DNA of 64,000 nucleotides from Phenylobacterium montanum (GCF_018135625.1 NZ_CP073078.1:4806501-4870500); one strand, 5' to 3'; numbered from the stretch's first letter, positions 54,119 through 64,000 are shown. Numbers and translations are program-made. Notes: generated by a model not told the origin, from the sequence alone.

Positions 54119-54209
54119 CCCATTGGGCATGGGCGGAGTGGCGTCATAGCCCCCGTCCGCGGATGTTCGGTGACGGGGGCGTTCGAACACTAGTTGGGGC
54201 TTGGTCGGA

Positions 54210-54677
54210 GTGTTTCTCTCGACATTTGAGAAACCATTGGATGCGAAGCGGCGCCTCGTGGTGCCGATGGAGTTCCGCGCGAGCGTTTCCGGCCCCTTCG
54301 ACGGCGTGTTCTGCTTTCCTTCGATCGAGGCCGACTGCATCGAAGGCGGCGGCAAGGCGCTCTACGACCGCTACCAGGCGGTGATCGAAGAGCTCGATGT
54401 CGGCGACCCGCTGCGCTATTCGCTGGAGTTCACGGTGCTGGGCGGTATGGCCCAGCTGTCCTTCGACACCGCCGGCCGCGTCACCTTGCCGGAAAACCTG
54501 TGCCAGATGTTCGGTCTGACCGACCAGGCGGTGATCGTCGGCCTGGGCGACCGTTTCCAGATCTGGCGGCCCGACGCCTTCCACGCCGAGCGGCTGCGCC
54601 AGCGCCAGTCGGCCCGCGACGGCCTGGCCGCCCTGCGCGCCCAGCAGCGCCAGGCCCGGATGGGAGGCGCGGCGTGA
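54210..54677 (+). CDS. mraZ: MraZ, transcriptional regulator of the division cluster
   Basis: A 155-residue protein with two AbrB-like halves: [23 protein letters not shown] and [24 protein letters not shown]. Both carry the D-x-K/A-G-R motif of the family. MraZ forms rings and represses its own division/cell-wall operon in other bacteria. GTG 54210 gives the standard FLSTFEK beginning; TTG 54201 would add three residues and has GGGG upstream, so the start is open between them. The stop overlaps rsmH (GTGA). Confidence 0.93.
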   Translation: MFLSTFEKPLDAKRRLVVPMEFRASVSGPFDGVFCFPSIEADCIEGGGKALYDRYQAVIEELDVGDPLRYSLEFTVLGGMAQLSFDTAGRVTLPENLCQMFGLTDQAVIVGLGDRFQIWRPDAFHAERLRQRQSARDGLAALRAQQRQARMGGAA

Positions 54678-55609
54678 CCGAAGCCCCTCATCTTTCCGTG
54701 TTGCTGCCCGAGGTCCTGGAGGCCATCCAGCCCGGGCCGGGCATGACTATCGTCGACGGCACCTTCGGCGCCGGCGGCTACAGCAGGGCCTTTCTGGATG
54801 CGGGCGCCGCGGTGATCGCCTTCGACCGCGATCCCACCGCCGCGCGTTTCGCCGCACCCCTGGCGGCGAGCGGCCGCTTCCGCTTGATTCAGGACACTTT
54901 TTCCAACATGGCCGAACACGTCCAGGAGGGCTGCGACGGCGTGGCGCTCGACCTGGGCGTGTCGTCAATGCAAATCGACGAGGCCGAGCGCGGGTTCTCG
55001 TTCCTCCGCGACGGTCCCTTGGATATGCGCATGTCCCTGGCAGGCCCGAGCGCCGCGGATCTGGTCAACACCGCCGAACCCGCCGAGCTCGCCCGCATCT
55101 TCTGGATCTATGGCGAAGAGCGCCAGTCGCGCCGCATCGCCGCCTTCATCACCCGCCGCCGCGCCGAGACCCAATTCGAACGCACCCTCGACTTGGCCGA
55201 GGTGGTGGAACGGGCCCTGGGCGGACGCCGCGGGGCCAAGGTGCATCCCGCTACGCGCGTGTTCCAGGCCCTGCGGATCGCGGTCAACGGCGAACTGGCC
55301 GAACTCGAGGCCGGCCTCGCCGCCGCCGAGCAACTCCTGCGCGCCGGCGGGCGGCTGGCGGTGGTGACCTTCCACTCGCTGGAAGATCGCATCGTCAAGG
55401 CCTTCTTCACCGAGCGGGCCGGCAAGACGCCGGCCGGCTCGCGCCACCTGCCGCCGGCCGCCAAGGGCCCCAGCCCGACCTTCACCCTGCTGTTCAACGG
55501 CGCCCGCGCGCCGAGCGAGGCCGAGATCGCCGCCAATCCCCGCGCGCGGTCGGCCAAGCTGCGCGCCGGCGTGCGCACCGCCGAACCGGTCTGGAGGGCT
55601 GCGGCATGA
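54674..55609 (+). CDS. rsmH: 16S rRNA (cytosine(1402)-N4)-methyltransferase
   Basis: A 311-residue SAM-dependent methyltransferase (formerly MraW). [13 protein letters not shown] at the start, [16 protein letters not shown] (SAM loop), [21 protein letters not shown], and [15 protein letters not shown] are diagnostic. It methylates C1402 of 16S rRNA. GTG 54674 overlaps the mraZ stop and the end overlaps ftsL by four bases (ATGA). Confidence 0.95.
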   Translation: MTEAPHLSVLLPEVLEAIQPGPGMTIVDGTFGAGGYSRAFLDAGAAVIAFDRDPTAARFAAPLAASGRFRLIQDTFSNMAEHVQEGCDGVALDLGVSSMQIDEAERGFSFLRDGPLDMRMSLAGPSAADLVNTAEPAELARIFWIYGEERQSRRIAAFITRRRAETQFERTLDLAEVVERALGGRRGAKVHPATRVFQALRIAVNGELAELEAGLAAAEQLLRAGGRLAVVTFHSLEDRIVKAFFTERAGKTPAGSRHLPPAAKGPSPTFTLLFNGARAPSEAEIAANPRARSAKLRAGVRTAEPVWRAAA

Positions 55610-56073
55610 ACCCGTTCAGTCTGCTCAATCGTCGGGTCCGGGGCTTTTTGGTGATCGAGCTGGTCGCCACGGCCCTGCTGACCGTCACCGTCCTGGCCGT
55701 CTACCTGGCCAAGACCGGCGCCGGGGACAAGCGTGACGACATCGTCCGCGTCGAGCAGCAGATCGACGCGGAGACCGCCCAGATCCGCCTGCTGCGCGCC
55801 GAGGTCGCCGCCGAAGAGCGGCCTGACCGGCTGGAGGCCCTGGCCAGCCAGTATCTCGGCATGCAGCCGGTGACCGCCAAGCACGAGATCGACGCCGAGG
55901 CCCTGGCCGACATCGCCCAGCTGGGCAGGGCCGCCGCCGACGCCAAGCTCAAGGTCGCCGCAGCGACGCCGCATGTGGCCCCCGTCGCCGCGCCCGCGCC
56001 GGCCGCCGCCCCGACCCTACAGCACGCCGCCTTCGTCACCGGGGGCGAGCCCGCCGCAAAGGCGCAGCGCTGA
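55606..56073 (+). CDS. ftsL: Cell division protein FtsL
   Basis: A 155-residue bitopic protein. A short cytoplasmic start ([13 protein letters not shown]) is followed by one membrane helix (~13-36, [22 protein letters not shown]). A periplasmic leucine/arginine-rich coiled coil then runs from [24 protein letters not shown] to [11 protein letters not shown]. The alanine/proline-rich tail is longer than usual. FtsL joins FtsB and FtsQ in the divisome. It is identified by position between rsmH and ftsI and by topology. Confidence 0.88.
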   Translation: MNPFSLLNRRVRGFLVIELVATALLTVTVLAVYLAKTGAGDKRDDIVRVEQQIDAETAQIRLLRAEVAAEERPDRLEALASQYLGMQPVTAKHEIDAEALADIAQLGRAAADAKLKVAAATPHVAPVAAPAPAAAPTLQHAAFVTGGEPAAKAQR

Positions 56074-57833
56074 TGCGCCCGGTGGACCTCGCCTTCTATC
56101 GCGCACCCCCGGCGATCCGCTGGGTGCTGCGGCTGATCTGGCACATCGAGCACGGCTTCGAGCGCGCCAGGGCCGAGGGCCACGCCCTGGACGACGCGCG
56201 CCGGCGCATCCGCTTCGTGTTCCTGATGTTCTCCGCCGGCTTCGTCGTGCTGGCGGTCTGCGCCTCCAAAGCCGCCCTGTTCCCGAGCGTGGAGCGGGTC
56301 ACGGCCTTGGCCGCGCCTGACGGCGCGCGCGCCGACATCGTCGACCGCAATGGCCAGCTCCTGGCCGTCGACCTGCCGCACTACGGCGTCTATTTCAATC
56401 CAGCCGAGAACTGGGACACGGGCGAGGTGCTGCGTAAGCTGCCGGCCGTCCTGCCCCAGCTGAACGCCGAGCGCCTTGATCGCGCCCTGCACGCCACCCG
56501 CCGCCAGTACCTGATCGGCGGGTTGACGCCCGAAGAAAAGGCCAAGGTCGATGACCTCGGCCTGCCCGGCATCTCGTTCGAGAACGAGGTCGGCCGGGTC
56601 TATCCGCAGGGCTCGACCGCCGGACACCTGATCGGCTTTGTCGACCGCGGCGGCTCGGGCCTGGCGGGCGCCGAACTGGGCCTGAACCAGGCCATTGACG
56701 ATGACGCCGGAAAGACGGCCTTGCCCCTGTCGATCGACGTGCGGGTGCAGGCGGCGGTGCAGGACGAACTGTCCAAGGCGGCCGAGAAATTCAACGCCAT
56801 CGGCGGGGTGGGCATCGTCACCAACGTGCACACGGGCGAGATCCTGGCCATGGCCAGCTGGCCGAACTTCGACCCCAACAAGGCCGGCGAAAGCCCGCCT
56901 GCCGACATGATCAACCACGCCGCGGCGACGGTCTATGAGCCGGGCTCGGTGTTCAAGGTGTTCACCCTGGCCATGGGCATCGATGCGGGCCTAGCCAATG
57001 TCGATACGCCCTTCGATGTGGCCACGCCCCTGCAGCTGGCCGGCGGGAGGGTGATTCACGACTATCACAAGGGCGACAGCGTCCTGCCCCTGTCCAAGGT
57101 GTTCACCCACTCTTCCAACATCGGCGCGGCGCGGCTGGGCCTGATGGCCGGCTCGGAGCGGATGGACAAGTATTTCCGCAGCTTCGGCCTCTTCGCCGCC
57201 GCCCCCAGCGAGCTGAAGGAGTCCGCCCGGCCGCTGGTGCAGAAGCGGCTGGACGAGAACACCGTCGCCTCGATGTCGTTCGGCGAGGCCATCGCCGTCA
57301 GCCCGCTGGCCATCGCCACCGGGATGAACGCCATCGTCAACGGCGGCCAGTACGTCCCGCTGACCATCAAAAAGCTCGAACCCGGTCAGGTTCCGCAGGG
57401 CCACCGGGTGATCTCCGAGGCGACCTCGCGCACCATGCTCGACCTGATGCGCCTGAACGTCACCTCCGAGGACGGCTCGGGCAAGAAGGCCGACGTGCCG
57501 GGCTACAGCGTCGGCGGCAAGACCGGCTCGGCCGAAAAGTCGGCCGGCGGCGGCATTGCGCGCAAAAAGCTTGTGTCTTCCTTCGCGGCGGTGTTTCCCA
57601 CCGACGGGCCGATGAACGCCGACCGCTACTTCATCCTGATCATGCTGGACGAGCCCAAGGCGACCAAGGACACCTTCGGCTTTGCGACCGGCGGCTGGAC
57701 CGCGGCGCCGTCCGTGGGCCGGATCGTCGAGCGCATCGCGCCCTATGTCGGGGTCAAGCGCGAGCCGATCGACATGGCCACCCTCTATGGCGGCAAGGGC
57801 AAGCCGACCGAGCTGCAGGGGAGCGGCCGGTGA
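56073..57833 (+). CDS. ftsI: Peptidoglycan transpeptidase FtsI (PBP3)
   Basis: A 586-residue class B penicillin-binding protein. The three active-site motifs are S292-V-F-K (EPGSVFKVFTLAM), S-S-N (HSSNIGAARLG) and K-T-G (GGKTGSAEK). One membrane helix lies at ~48-66 and the pedestal domain includes VDRNGQLLAVDLP. It crosslinks septal peptidoglycan. The start overlaps the ftsL stop (TGATG) and murE overlaps its end by four bases. Confidence 0.95.
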   Translation: MRPVDLAFYRAPPAIRWVLRLIWHIEHGFERARAEGHALDDARRRIRFVFLMFSAGFVVLAVCASKAALFPSVERVTALAAPDGARADIVDRNGQLLAVDLPHYGVYFNPAENWDTGEVLRKLPAVLPQLNAERLDRALHATRRQYLIGGLTPEEKAKVDDLGLPGISFENEVGRVYPQGSTAGHLIGFVDRGGSGLAGAELGLNQAIDDDAGKTALPLSIDVRVQAAVQDELSKAAEKFNAIGGVGIVTNVHTGEILAMASWPNFDPNKAGESPPADMINHAAATVYEPGSVFKVFTLAMGIDAGLANVDTPFDVATPLQLAGGRVIHDYHKGDSVLPLSKVFTHSSNIGAARLGLMAGSERMDKYFRSFGLFAAAPSELKESARPLVQKRLDENTVASMSFGEAIAVSPLAIATGMNAIVNGGQYVPLTIKKLEPGQVPQGHRVISEATSRTMLDLMRLNVTSEDGSGKKADVPGYSVGGKTGSAEKSAGGGIARKKLVSSFAAVFPTDGPMNADRYFILIMLDEPKATKDTFGFATGGWTAAPSVGRIVERIAPYVGVKREPIDMATLYGGKGKPTELQGSGR

Positions 57834-59275
57834 CCTCTGTCCGCCTCTCCGCCCTGCTGGAAAAGGACCTGGCCGCCGATCCCCTGATCAGCGCCGTGAC
57901 CGCCGACAGCCGCCGGGTCGCGCCCGGCGCCCTGTTCGTGGCCCTGCCGGGGACCAAGGTGGACGGCAAGAGCTTCGTACCCGCCGCGGTCCAGGCGGGC
58001 GCCGCCGCCATCCTGGCGGCAGAGCCGATGACTGGGGTTCCGGTCCCAGTGGTCGCCGTCGCCGATCCGCGCCGGGCCTACGCTCTGGCCGCCGCCGCCT
58101 TCTGGGGCGCCCAGCCCCAGACCTGCGTCGCCGTGACCGGCACCAACGGCAAGACCTCGGTCGCCGTCTTCTGCCGCCAGATCTTCGAGCGCCTGGGGCG
58201 CAAGTCCGCCAGCATGGGCACGCTCGGCGTGCAGACGGGCGGCGAGCAACTGACCCCGGCGGGCCTGACCACCCCCGACGCCGGCGATGTCGCCCGGCTG
58301 CTGGCCGAGCTGGCCGGCCGCGGCGTCACCCACCTGGCGCTGGAGGCCTCCTCGCATGGGGTCGACCAGCGGCGCCTGGACGGGGTGAGCCTGACGGCGG
58401 CCGGCTTCACCAACCTGACCCAGGACCACCTGGACTATCACGGCGGCATGGACGAGTACCGCGCCGCCAAGCTGCGCCTGTTCGAGACCCTGGCGCCGCG
58501 CGGCTCGGCGGCGGTGCTCAACGCCGACAGCGACGCCTATCCGGCCTTCGCCGCCGCCGCTGTGCAGAACGGGCACAGCCTCTTGTCGGTCGGCGAAAAG
58601 GGCCAGTTTCTCACCCTGACCGGCCGCGCCCTGGCGCCCGAGGGCCAGCGCCTGCTGATCCGCGGCGAGGGCCGCGCCTTCGAGGTGCGCCTGCCGCTGG
58701 CCGGCGGGTTCCAGGCGTCCAACGCCCTGGTGGCGGCGGGTCTCTGCATCGCCGCCGGCGAGAAGATCGACGCGGTGCTGGAAGCCCTGGAGCATGTCGA
58801 GGGCGCGCCCGGCCGGCTGCAGCGGGTAGGTTCGGGCCCTCGCGGCGGCGAGGCCTATGTCGACTACGCCCACACCCCCGACGGCCTGGAGACCGTGCTG
58901 GCGGCGCTCAGGCCCCATACCTCCGGGCGGCTGATCGTGGTGTTCGGCGCCGGCGGCGACCGCGATCGCGGCAAGCGGTCCCTGATGGGCGAGATCGCCG
59001 CGCGGCTTTCCGACATCGCCATCGTCACCGACGACAATCCGCGCTCGGAGGAGCCGGGCTCGATCCGCGCCGCCATCCTGGCCGCCGCCCCCGGCGCGCG
59101 CGAGATCGGCGACCGGCGCGAAGCCATCTTCGAGGCGGCCCGCCTGATGGGCCAAGGCGACGTTCTGGTGGTGGCCGGCAAGGGGCACGAGCAGGGCCAG
59201 CTGGTGGCCGGCGTCACCCATCCCTTCGACGACGTGGCCGTGACCCGCGAAGCGCTGGAGGCGGCGCATGGCTGA
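57830..59275 (+). CDS. murE: UDP-MurNAc-tripeptide synthetase MurE (meso-DAP adding)
   Basis: A 481-residue Mur ligase. The P-loop is TGTNGKTSVA, followed by EASSHGVDQRRLDGV, FTNLTQDHLDYHG and the C-terminal DNPRSEEPG. DNPR is the motif of the enzymes that add meso-diaminopimelate instead of lysine, so the wall is of the DAP type. It starts with GTG. Its last eight bases overlap murF. Confidence 0.95.
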   Translation: MTSVRLSALLEKDLAADPLISAVTADSRRVAPGALFVALPGTKVDGKSFVPAAVQAGAAAILAAEPMTGVPVPVVAVADPRRAYALAAAAFWGAQPQTCVAVTGTNGKTSVAVFCRQIFERLGRKSASMGTLGVQTGGEQLTPAGLTTPDAGDVARLLAELAGRGVTHLALEASSHGVDQRRLDGVSLTAAGFTNLTQDHLDYHGGMDEYRAAKLRLFETLAPRGSAAVLNADSDAYPAFAAAAVQNGHSLLSVGEKGQFLTLTGRALAPEGQRLLIRGEGRAFEVRLPLAGGFQASNALVAAGLCIAAGEKIDAVLEALEHVEGAPGRLQRVGSGPRGGEAYVDYAHTPDGLETVLAALRPHTSGRLIVVFGAGGDRDRGKRSLMGEIAARLSDIAIVTDDNPRSEEPGSIRAAILAAAPGAREIGDRREAIFEAARLMGQGDVLVVAGKGHEQGQLVAGVTHPFDDVAVTREALEAAHG

Positions 59276-60677
59276 GCCGCTCTGGACCAGCGACGAGATC
59301 CTGGCCGCCACGGGCGGGACCCTGGTCTGCACGCCGTTCGAGGCCACCGGCGTCTCCATCGACACCCGCACGCTGGAGCCCGGCGACCTGTTCGTGGCCC
59401 TGGCCGGCGCGCGTGACGGGCACGAGTTCGTCGGCGCCGCCCGTGCGCACGGCTCGGCCGCGGCCCTGGTCTCGCACCCGGTCACGGGCTGCCAGGTGGT
59501 GGTCCCCGACACCCTGAAAGCCCTGGAAGCTTTGGGCGCCGCCGCCCGCGAGCGCGCCTCGACCGCCCGCCGCGGCGCGGTGACCGGCTCGGTCGGCAAG
59601 ACCAGCGTCACCCAGGCCCTGGCTGCGGGCCTGGCCCTGGCCGGCCCGTCCCACGCCTCCATCAAGTCCTACAACAATCACATCGGCGTGCCCCTGACCC
59701 TGGCCCGGATGCCCCGCGAGACGCAGCGGGCGGTGTTCGAGGTCGGCATGAACCACGCGGACGAGATCACCCCCCTGTCGCGTATGATCCGGCCCCACGC
59801 GGTGGCCATCACCACGGTCGGCCCGGTGCACATGGAGAACTTCGCCGACGGCGAACAGGGCGTCGCCCGCGCCAAGGCCGAGATCTTCGCCGGGCTGGAG
59901 CCGGGCGGGGTGGCGGTGCTGAACGCCGACAATCGCTGGTTCGACTTGCTGGCCGGCGAGGCTCGGGCCGCGGGGGCGAAGGTGATGCGGTTCGGTGCAG
60001 CGGATGGGGCCGAGGCGCAGCTGACCGGGTTCGAAATGACCGCCGGCGGGGCGGTGGTCGAGGCGGTGCTGCATGGCCGGCCCCTGCGCTTCCCGATCCG
60101 CCAGAGCGGCGCCCACTGGGGGCCGAACAGCCTGGCGGTGCTCCTGATGCTGGAAGCCCTCGATGTGGGGCTGGAGACCGGCCTTGCGGCCCTGGCCGAG
60201 TTCGCGCCCCTGGGCGGCCGCGGGGCCGAGCGGCGCCTGGTCGTGCGCGGCGGGGACGTTCAGCTGATCGACGAGAGCTACAACGCCAACCCGGTCTCCA
60301 TGGCAGCGGCGATCGCCAGCCTGGGCGCCCATCCCGCGGCCGGTCGCCGCATCGCCGTCCTGACCGACATGCTGGAGCTGGGGCCGGACTCGCCGCGCTT
60401 CCATGCCGAGCTAGCCGGGCCGCTGGCCGAGGCCCGTGCGGACCGGGTGTTCTGCGCCGGCCCGCTGATGCGCGCCCTATGGGAGGCGCTGCCCGCCGCA
60501 CGCCGCGGCGCCTGGGCCGAAACCGCCCACGACCTCATTGCCGAGGTCGCCGCGGCGATCGGTCCTGGCGACGTCATCATGGTCAAGGGTTCAAACGGTT
60601 CGAAGGCAGGCGAGATCGTCTCGGCGCTTTCAGCCATGTTCCAGGAAGAAAGCGCGGGCGAGGGGGCCGCGCACTGA
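59268..60677 (+). CDS. murF: UDP-MurNAc-pentapeptide synthetase MurF
   Basis: A 469-residue Mur ligase that adds D-Ala-D-Ala. It has [30 protein letters not shown], the P-loop [37 protein letters not shown] and [11 protein letters not shown]. The P-loop has Val where many MurF have Ser or Asn. The stop overlaps mraY (TGATG). Confidence 0.95.
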   Translation: MAEPLWTSDEILAATGGTLVCTPFEATGVSIDTRTLEPGDLFVALAGARDGHEFVGAARAHGSAAALVSHPVTGCQVVVPDTLKALEALGAAARERASTARRGAVTGSVGKTSVTQALAAGLALAGPSHASIKSYNNHIGVPLTLARMPRETQRAVFEVGMNHADEITPLSRMIRPHAVAITTVGPVHMENFADGEQGVARAKAEIFAGLEPGGVAVLNADNRWFDLLAGEARAAGAKVMRFGAADGAEAQLTGFEMTAGGAVVEAVLHGRPLRFPIRQSGAHWGPNSLAVLLMLEALDVGLETGLAALAEFAPLGGRGAERRLVVRGGDVQLIDESYNANPVSMAAAIASLGAHPAAGRRIAVLTDMLELGPDSPRFHAELAGPLAEARADRVFCAGPLMRALWEALPAARRGAWAETAHDLIAEVAAAIGPGDVIMVKGSNGSKAGEIVSALSAMFQEESAGEGAAH

Positions 60678-61789
60678 TGCTTTACCTGCTGTACCTTCGC
60701 CTGGCCGAGCACCAGCACTACGTTCCGGTGCTGAACCTGCTCAAGTACCTGACCTTCCGTACGGGCATGTCGGTGGTCACGGCCCAGGTGATCGTCAACG
60801 CCATGGGCTCGCGCTTCATCCGCTGGATGCAGGCCAAGCAGGGCAAGGGCCAGCCGATCCGCAAGGAAGGCATCGAGCGCCACATCATCGAAAAGGCCGG
60901 CACGCCGACCATGGGCGGGCTGATGATCCTGGCCGGGCTCCTGGGCAGCGCGCTGATCTGGGGCGACCTGGCCAATGTCTATGTCTGGGTGGCGATCCTG
61001 GTCACCGGCGCCTATGGCGTGCTGGGTTTCCTCGACGACTACGCCAAGGTCACCAAGCAGTCGACCGAGGGCCTTTCCGGCCCGGCGCGCCTGCTGATCG
61101 AGTTCCTGGTCGCCATCGCCGGAGTGCTGCTGATCGTCTATTTCGGCCAGGTCTCGGCCACCGAAGGCCATCTGCAGACCTCGCTGACCTTCCCGATCTT
61201 CAAGAACCTGGTGCTGGACCTCGGCTGGTTCTACCTCGCCTTCGCCGGGGTGGTGATCGTGGGCTCGGCCAATGCGGTGAACTTCACCGACGGCCTGGAT
61301 GGCCTGGCCATCGTGCCGGTGATGATCGCCGCCGCCGCCTTCGGGGTGATCGCCTACCTGGTCGGCAACTTCAAATTCGCCGAGTACCTGCAGGTCCATT
61401 TCGTCCCCGGCGTGGGCGAGCTGGCGGTGTTCTGCGGGGCCATGATCGGCGCCGGCCTGGGCTTTCTCTGGTACAACGCCCCTCCGGCCCGGATATTCAT
61501 GGGCGACACCGGCTCGTTGGCCCTGGGCGGCGCCCTCGGCACGATCGCGGTGGCCTGCAAGCACGAGATCGTGCTGGCCATCGTCGGCGGGCTGTTCGTG
61601 GCCGAGGCGCTCTCGGTGATCATCCAGGTGGCCTATTTCAAGCGCACCGGCCGCCGCGTGTTCCTGATGGCGCCGATCCATCACCACTTCGAGAAGCTCG
61701 GCTGGGCCGAGTCCACCGTCGTCATCCGCTTCTGGATCGTGGCGATCATGCTGGCCATGCTCGGCCTCGCCACTCTGAAACTCAGGTGA
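60677..61789 (+). CDS. mraY: Phospho-MurNAc-pentapeptide transferase MraY
   Basis: A 370-residue membrane enzyme with about ten helices. It has [56 protein letters not shown] and [12 protein letters not shown], which hold the catalytic aspartates and the HHH motif. It makes lipid I from UDP-MurNAc-pentapeptide and undecaprenyl phosphate. ATG 60677 is fixed by the overlap with the murF stop. Confidence 0.96.
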   Translation: MLYLLYLRLAEHQHYVPVLNLLKYLTFRTGMSVVTAQVIVNAMGSRFIRWMQAKQGKGQPIRKEGIERHIIEKAGTPTMGGLMILAGLLGSALIWGDLANVYVWVAILVTGAYGVLGFLDDYAKVTKQSTEGLSGPARLLIEFLVAIAGVLLIVYFGQVSATEGHLQTSLTFPIFKNLVLDLGWFYLAFAGVVIVGSANAVNFTDGLDGLAIVPVMIAAAAFGVIAYLVGNFKFAEYLQVHFVPGVGELAVFCGAMIGAGLGFLWYNAPPARIFMGDTGSLALGGALGTIAVACKHEIVLAIVGGLFVAEALSVIIQVAYFKRTGRRVFLMAPIHHHFEKLGWAESTVVIRFWIVAIMLAMLGLATLKLR

Positions 61790-61805
61790 GGGGAGGCTCG
61801 CAGCG

Positions 61806-63221
61806 ATGATCCCCGTCCGGTGTTTCGAGGGCCAGAAGGTCGCCGTGTTCGGCCTCGCCCGCTCGGGCCTCACCGCCGCCAAGGCGCTGGAGGCCGGCGG
61901 GGCTGAGGTGGTGGTGTGGGACGACAAGCCCGCCGCCCGCGAGGCTGCGGCCAAGGAGGGCCTGACCCTCGAAGACCTGAATACGGCAGACTGGTCGGAG
62001 ATCGCGGCCCTGATGCTGTCGCCGGGCGTGCCGCTGACCCATCCCGAGCCGCACTGGACGGTGAAGAAGGCCAAGGCCGAAGGCGTCGAGATCCTTGGCG
62101 ACATCGAGCTCTTCGCCCGCATGGTCAACGCCGCGCCGGACCACAAGCGGCCCAAGGTGGTGGCCATCACCGGCACCAACGGCAAGTCCACCACCACCGC
62201 CCTGATCGGCCACATCCTGGCCGCCGCCGGCCGCGACGTGCGCATCGGCGGCAATATCGGCGTGGGCGTGCTGGGCCTGGAGGACATGCACGGCGGGGCG
62301 GTCTATGTGCTGGAGATCTCCTCCTACCAGCTGGACCTGACCTCGAGCCTGAAGCCGGACGTCGCGGTCCTGCTCAACATCACCCCTGACCACCTGGACC
62401 GGCATGGCGGCATGGAGGGCTATGTCGCCGCCAAGCGGCGGGTGCTGCTGAACCAGGGCAAGGGCGACACGGCCGTGATCGGGGTCGACGATCCCTATTG
62501 CCAGCGCATCTGCACCGAGATCACCGCCGCCAACCGGCGCACCATCTGGCCGATCTCGGCCGGGCGCTCCATGGGTCGGGGGGTCTATGCCATCGCCGGC
62601 GTGCTCTACGACGCCACGGGCGACCGGGTGCTCGAGGTCGCCGACCTGCACCGCGCCCGGGCGCTCACCGGCCGCCACAACTGGCAGAACGCCTCGGCCG
62701 CCTATGCCGCCGCCCGCGGCCTGGGGCTCTCGGTCGAGGACGCGGCCACAGGGCTTGTGACCTTCCCGGGCCTGGCCCACCGGATGGAGAACATCGGCCA
62801 GATCGGCCAGGTCCGCTTCGTCAACGACAGCAAGGCCACCAACGCCGACGCCGCCCGCCAGGCCATGTCCAGCTATCCGCGCTTCTACTGGATCGCCGGC
62901 GGCCGGCCCAAGGCAGGCGGGATCAAGGACCTGGACGACCTGTTTCCCCGTGTGGCCAAGGCCTATCTGATCGGCGAAGCGGCCGAGGACTTCGCCAGCA
63001 CGCTGAATGGCAAGGCGCCCTACGAGATCAGCGGCGACCTGATGACCGCCACCGCCGCCGCCTTCGCCGACGCGCGCGCGGCCGGGGGCGAGGCCATCGT
63101 GCTCTTGTCGCCGGCCTGCGCCTCGTTCGACCAGTTCCCCGACTTCGAGGTCCGCGGCGACGCTTTCCGTGACGCCGTCACCGCCCTGATGCGCAAGCCC
63201 GCCAAGGGAGCCATCGCATGA
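61806..63221 (+). CDS. murD: UDP-MurNAc-L-alanine:D-glutamate ligase MurD
   Basis: A 471-residue Mur ligase: VAVFGLARSGLTAAKALEAGG, the P-loop ITGTNGKSTTTALIGHIL, EISSYQLDLTSSLKPDVAVLLNITPDHLDRHG, RMENIGQIGQVRFVNDSKATNADA and LLSPACASFDQF. It adds D-glutamate to UDP-MurNAc-L-Ala. It begins 16 bases after mraY and ends in a four-base overlap with ftsW. Confidence 0.96.
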   Translation: MIPVRCFEGQKVAVFGLARSGLTAAKALEAGGAEVVVWDDKPAAREAAAKEGLTLEDLNTADWSEIAALMLSPGVPLTHPEPHWTVKKAKAEGVEILGDIELFARMVNAAPDHKRPKVVAITGTNGKSTTTALIGHILAAAGRDVRIGGNIGVGVLGLEDMHGGAVYVLEISSYQLDLTSSLKPDVAVLLNITPDHLDRHGGMEGYVAAKRRVLLNQGKGDTAVIGVDDPYCQRICTEITAANRRTIWPISAGRSMGRGVYAIAGVLYDATGDRVLEVADLHRARALTGRHNWQNASAAYAAARGLGLSVEDAATGLVTFPGLAHRMENIGQIGQVRFVNDSKATNADAARQAMSSYPRFYWIAGGRPKAGGIKDLDDLFPRVAKAYLIGEAAEDFASTLNGKAPYEISGDLMTATAAAFADARAAGGEAIVLLSPACASFDQFPDFEVRGDAFRDAVTALMRKPAKGAIA

Positions 63222-64000
63222 ACCCCCAGCACCACGCCTTCGCCCGCTCCGACCGGTCGCGGCTGGGGGTGTGGTGGTGGACCACCGACCATATCCTTTT
63301 GGGCGCGACGGCGATCCTGATCGCCATCGGCGTGCTCTTGAGCTTCGCCAACAGCCCGGCGGCGGCCGAGCGCTTGAACCTGGGCGACCCGTTCCATTTC
63401 GCCGTGCGCCAGAGCATCTTCGCCATCGGCGGGGCCGTGGTGCTGCTGGCCGTGTCGATGATGACCCCGAAGGGGGTCAAGCGGGCGGCCTTCTTCATCT
63501 ATCTCGCCTCGATCGCGGTGATGATCGCCCTGCCGCTCTTGGGCCACCACGCCAAGGGCGCCACGCGCTGGCTGGAGGTCGGCGGCTTCACCCTGCAGCC
63601 GTCCGAGTTCATGAAGCCGGCCCTGATCGTCCTGGCCGCCTGGATGTTCTCGGAAGGGCAGAAGGGCGAGGGGGTGCCGGGCGTCTCTATCGCCTTCGTG
63701 CTCTATGGCCTGGCGGTGTTCCTGCTGCTGCTGCAGCCCGACGTCGGCCAGACCATCCTGATCACCATCGCCTTCGGGGCCGCCTTCTTCATGGCCGGGG
63801 TGCCGTTCGCCTGGATCATCGGCCTGCTGGTCGTGGCGGGCATAGGCGGGGTGGGCCTCTATTTCGCCTTCGACCACGTCTCCAGCCGGGTGAACAGTTT
63901 CCTGTCCCACGACCACGCCGGCGCCCAGGCCGACCCCAACCAGATCCGCCACGCGCTGGAGGCCATCGCCGCCGGCGGCTGGTTCGGCCAGGGGCCGGGC
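63218..64000 (+). CDS. ftsW: FtsW, septal SEDS glycosyltransferase, 3' end cut by window
   Basis: The first 261 residues are visible and the frame runs off the window. It has a cytoplasmic start (MNPQHHAFARSDRSRLGVWW) and several membrane helices. SEDS motifs KGATRWLEVGGFTLQPSEFMKPALIV and LLLLQPDVGQTILI are present, and the large periplasmic loop begins at SSRVNSFLSHDHAGAQADPNQIRHALEAIAAGGWFGQGPG. FtsW polymerises septal peptidoglycan with FtsI. The ATGA overlap with murD fixes the start. Confidence 0.95.
   Translation, partial: MNPQHHAFARSDRSRLGVWWWTTDHILLGATAILIAIGVLLSFANSPAAAERLNLGDPFHFAVRQSIFAIGGAVVLLAVSMMTPKGVKRAAFFIYLASIAVMIALPLLGHHAKGATRWLEVGGFTLQPSEFMKPALIVLAAWMFSEGQKGEGVPGVSIAFVLYGLAVFLLLLQPDVGQTILITIAFGAAFFMAGVPFAWIIGLLVVAGIGGVGLYFAFDHVSSRVNSFLSHDHAGAQADPNQIRHALEAIAAGGWFGQGPG

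Larger units (their letters stand above)
53860..54209. other. Region between rnpB and mraZ
   Basis: No gene is seen in 350 bases. It holds the SOS box (54001-54015), the adjoining inverted repeat TTCTGTG-AGAA-CACAGAA (54013-54030), a CtrA-like box (54103-54118) and a 9-base-pair hairpin GCCCCCGTC/GACGGGGGC (54149-54180) in the mraZ leader. MraZ-type TGGG repeats with ten-base spacing are not present. Confidence 0.6.

Noticed and set aside
54120-54212. MraZ-binding TGGG repeats
   Set aside because: Two TGGG strings occur but with six-base spacing and no third repeat, unlike the ten-base period of known MraZ sites.
60278-62287. A 669-codon open frame opposite murF, mraY and murD
   Set aside because: It covers three certain cell-wall genes; the histidine/aspartate-rich translation is an antisense artefact.

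Overview
The window is GC-rich, chromosomal and densely coded. It looks like an alphaproteobacterium of the Caulobacter/Phenylobacterium group. The evidence is a PodJ-type polarity protein with a full-consensus CtrA box upstream, the alphaproteobacterial split ATP synthase F0 operon (I-a-c-b'-b), a GTTC-N7-GTTC SOS box, DAP-type MurE, and many short inverted-repeat elements between genes. No CRISPR array, insertion sequence, prophage or integrase was seen. Both ends are cut inside genes: an IclR regulator at the left and ftsW at the right.

Layout. 3-5500: a one-direction sugar-acid operon (IclR regulator, aldo/keto reductase fused to a SAF domain, UxaA-type dehydratase, SDR dehydrogenase, sugar mutarotase, FAH-fold hydrolase). 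I read it as a non-phosphorylative 6-deoxyhexose pathway, most likely for L-fucose. 5502-13132: housekeeping and accessory genes (nitroreductase, tRNA-Ala(CGC), YggT, YggU/DUF167, a Rieske oxygenase, CutC, an Ntn-hydrolase asparaginase, a small lipoprotein, GNAT, oligopeptidase B). 13184-18895: podJ with its regulatory region, and a truncated MprF-like protein. 18991-22736: a 1040-residue protein of unknown function with its own terminator, a potentially structured leader and an AT-richer, palindrome-rich upstream region. 22737-28351: three acyl-CoA dehydrogenases, a secreted SH3 protein and an enoyl-CoA hydratase.

28558-33236: the glycine cleavage operon gcvT-gcvH-gcvPA-gcvPB behind a tandem glycine riboswitch. 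33417-42815: a FliK-like/solo-FlhB-C pair, a GFA protein, a lipoprotein, an HWE histidine kinase, argS, a secreted protein, thrB-rnhA, and an Acg-type nitroreductase with a MarR regulator and a clear operator. 42820-50923: an ECF sigma factor, the ATP synthase F0 operon, a secreted protein whose 5' end is overlapped by a repeat, and a fused 5-oxoprolinase. 50957-53404: a DjlA-like co-chaperone, a small membrane protein, an AmpD-type amidase and a GNAT. 53458-53859: RNase P RNA. 54210-64000: the division/cell-wall cluster mraZ-rsmH-ftsL-ftsI-murE-murF-mraY-murD-ftsW, most junctions overlapping by 1-8 bases.

The observations I rate highest are the reductase-SAF fusion in the sugar operon, the orphan 1040-residue protein with its leader, the SOS box and CtrA-like box ahead of mraZ, the CtrA box ahead of podJ, and the inverted repeat that covers the expected start of the gene at 46391-47317.
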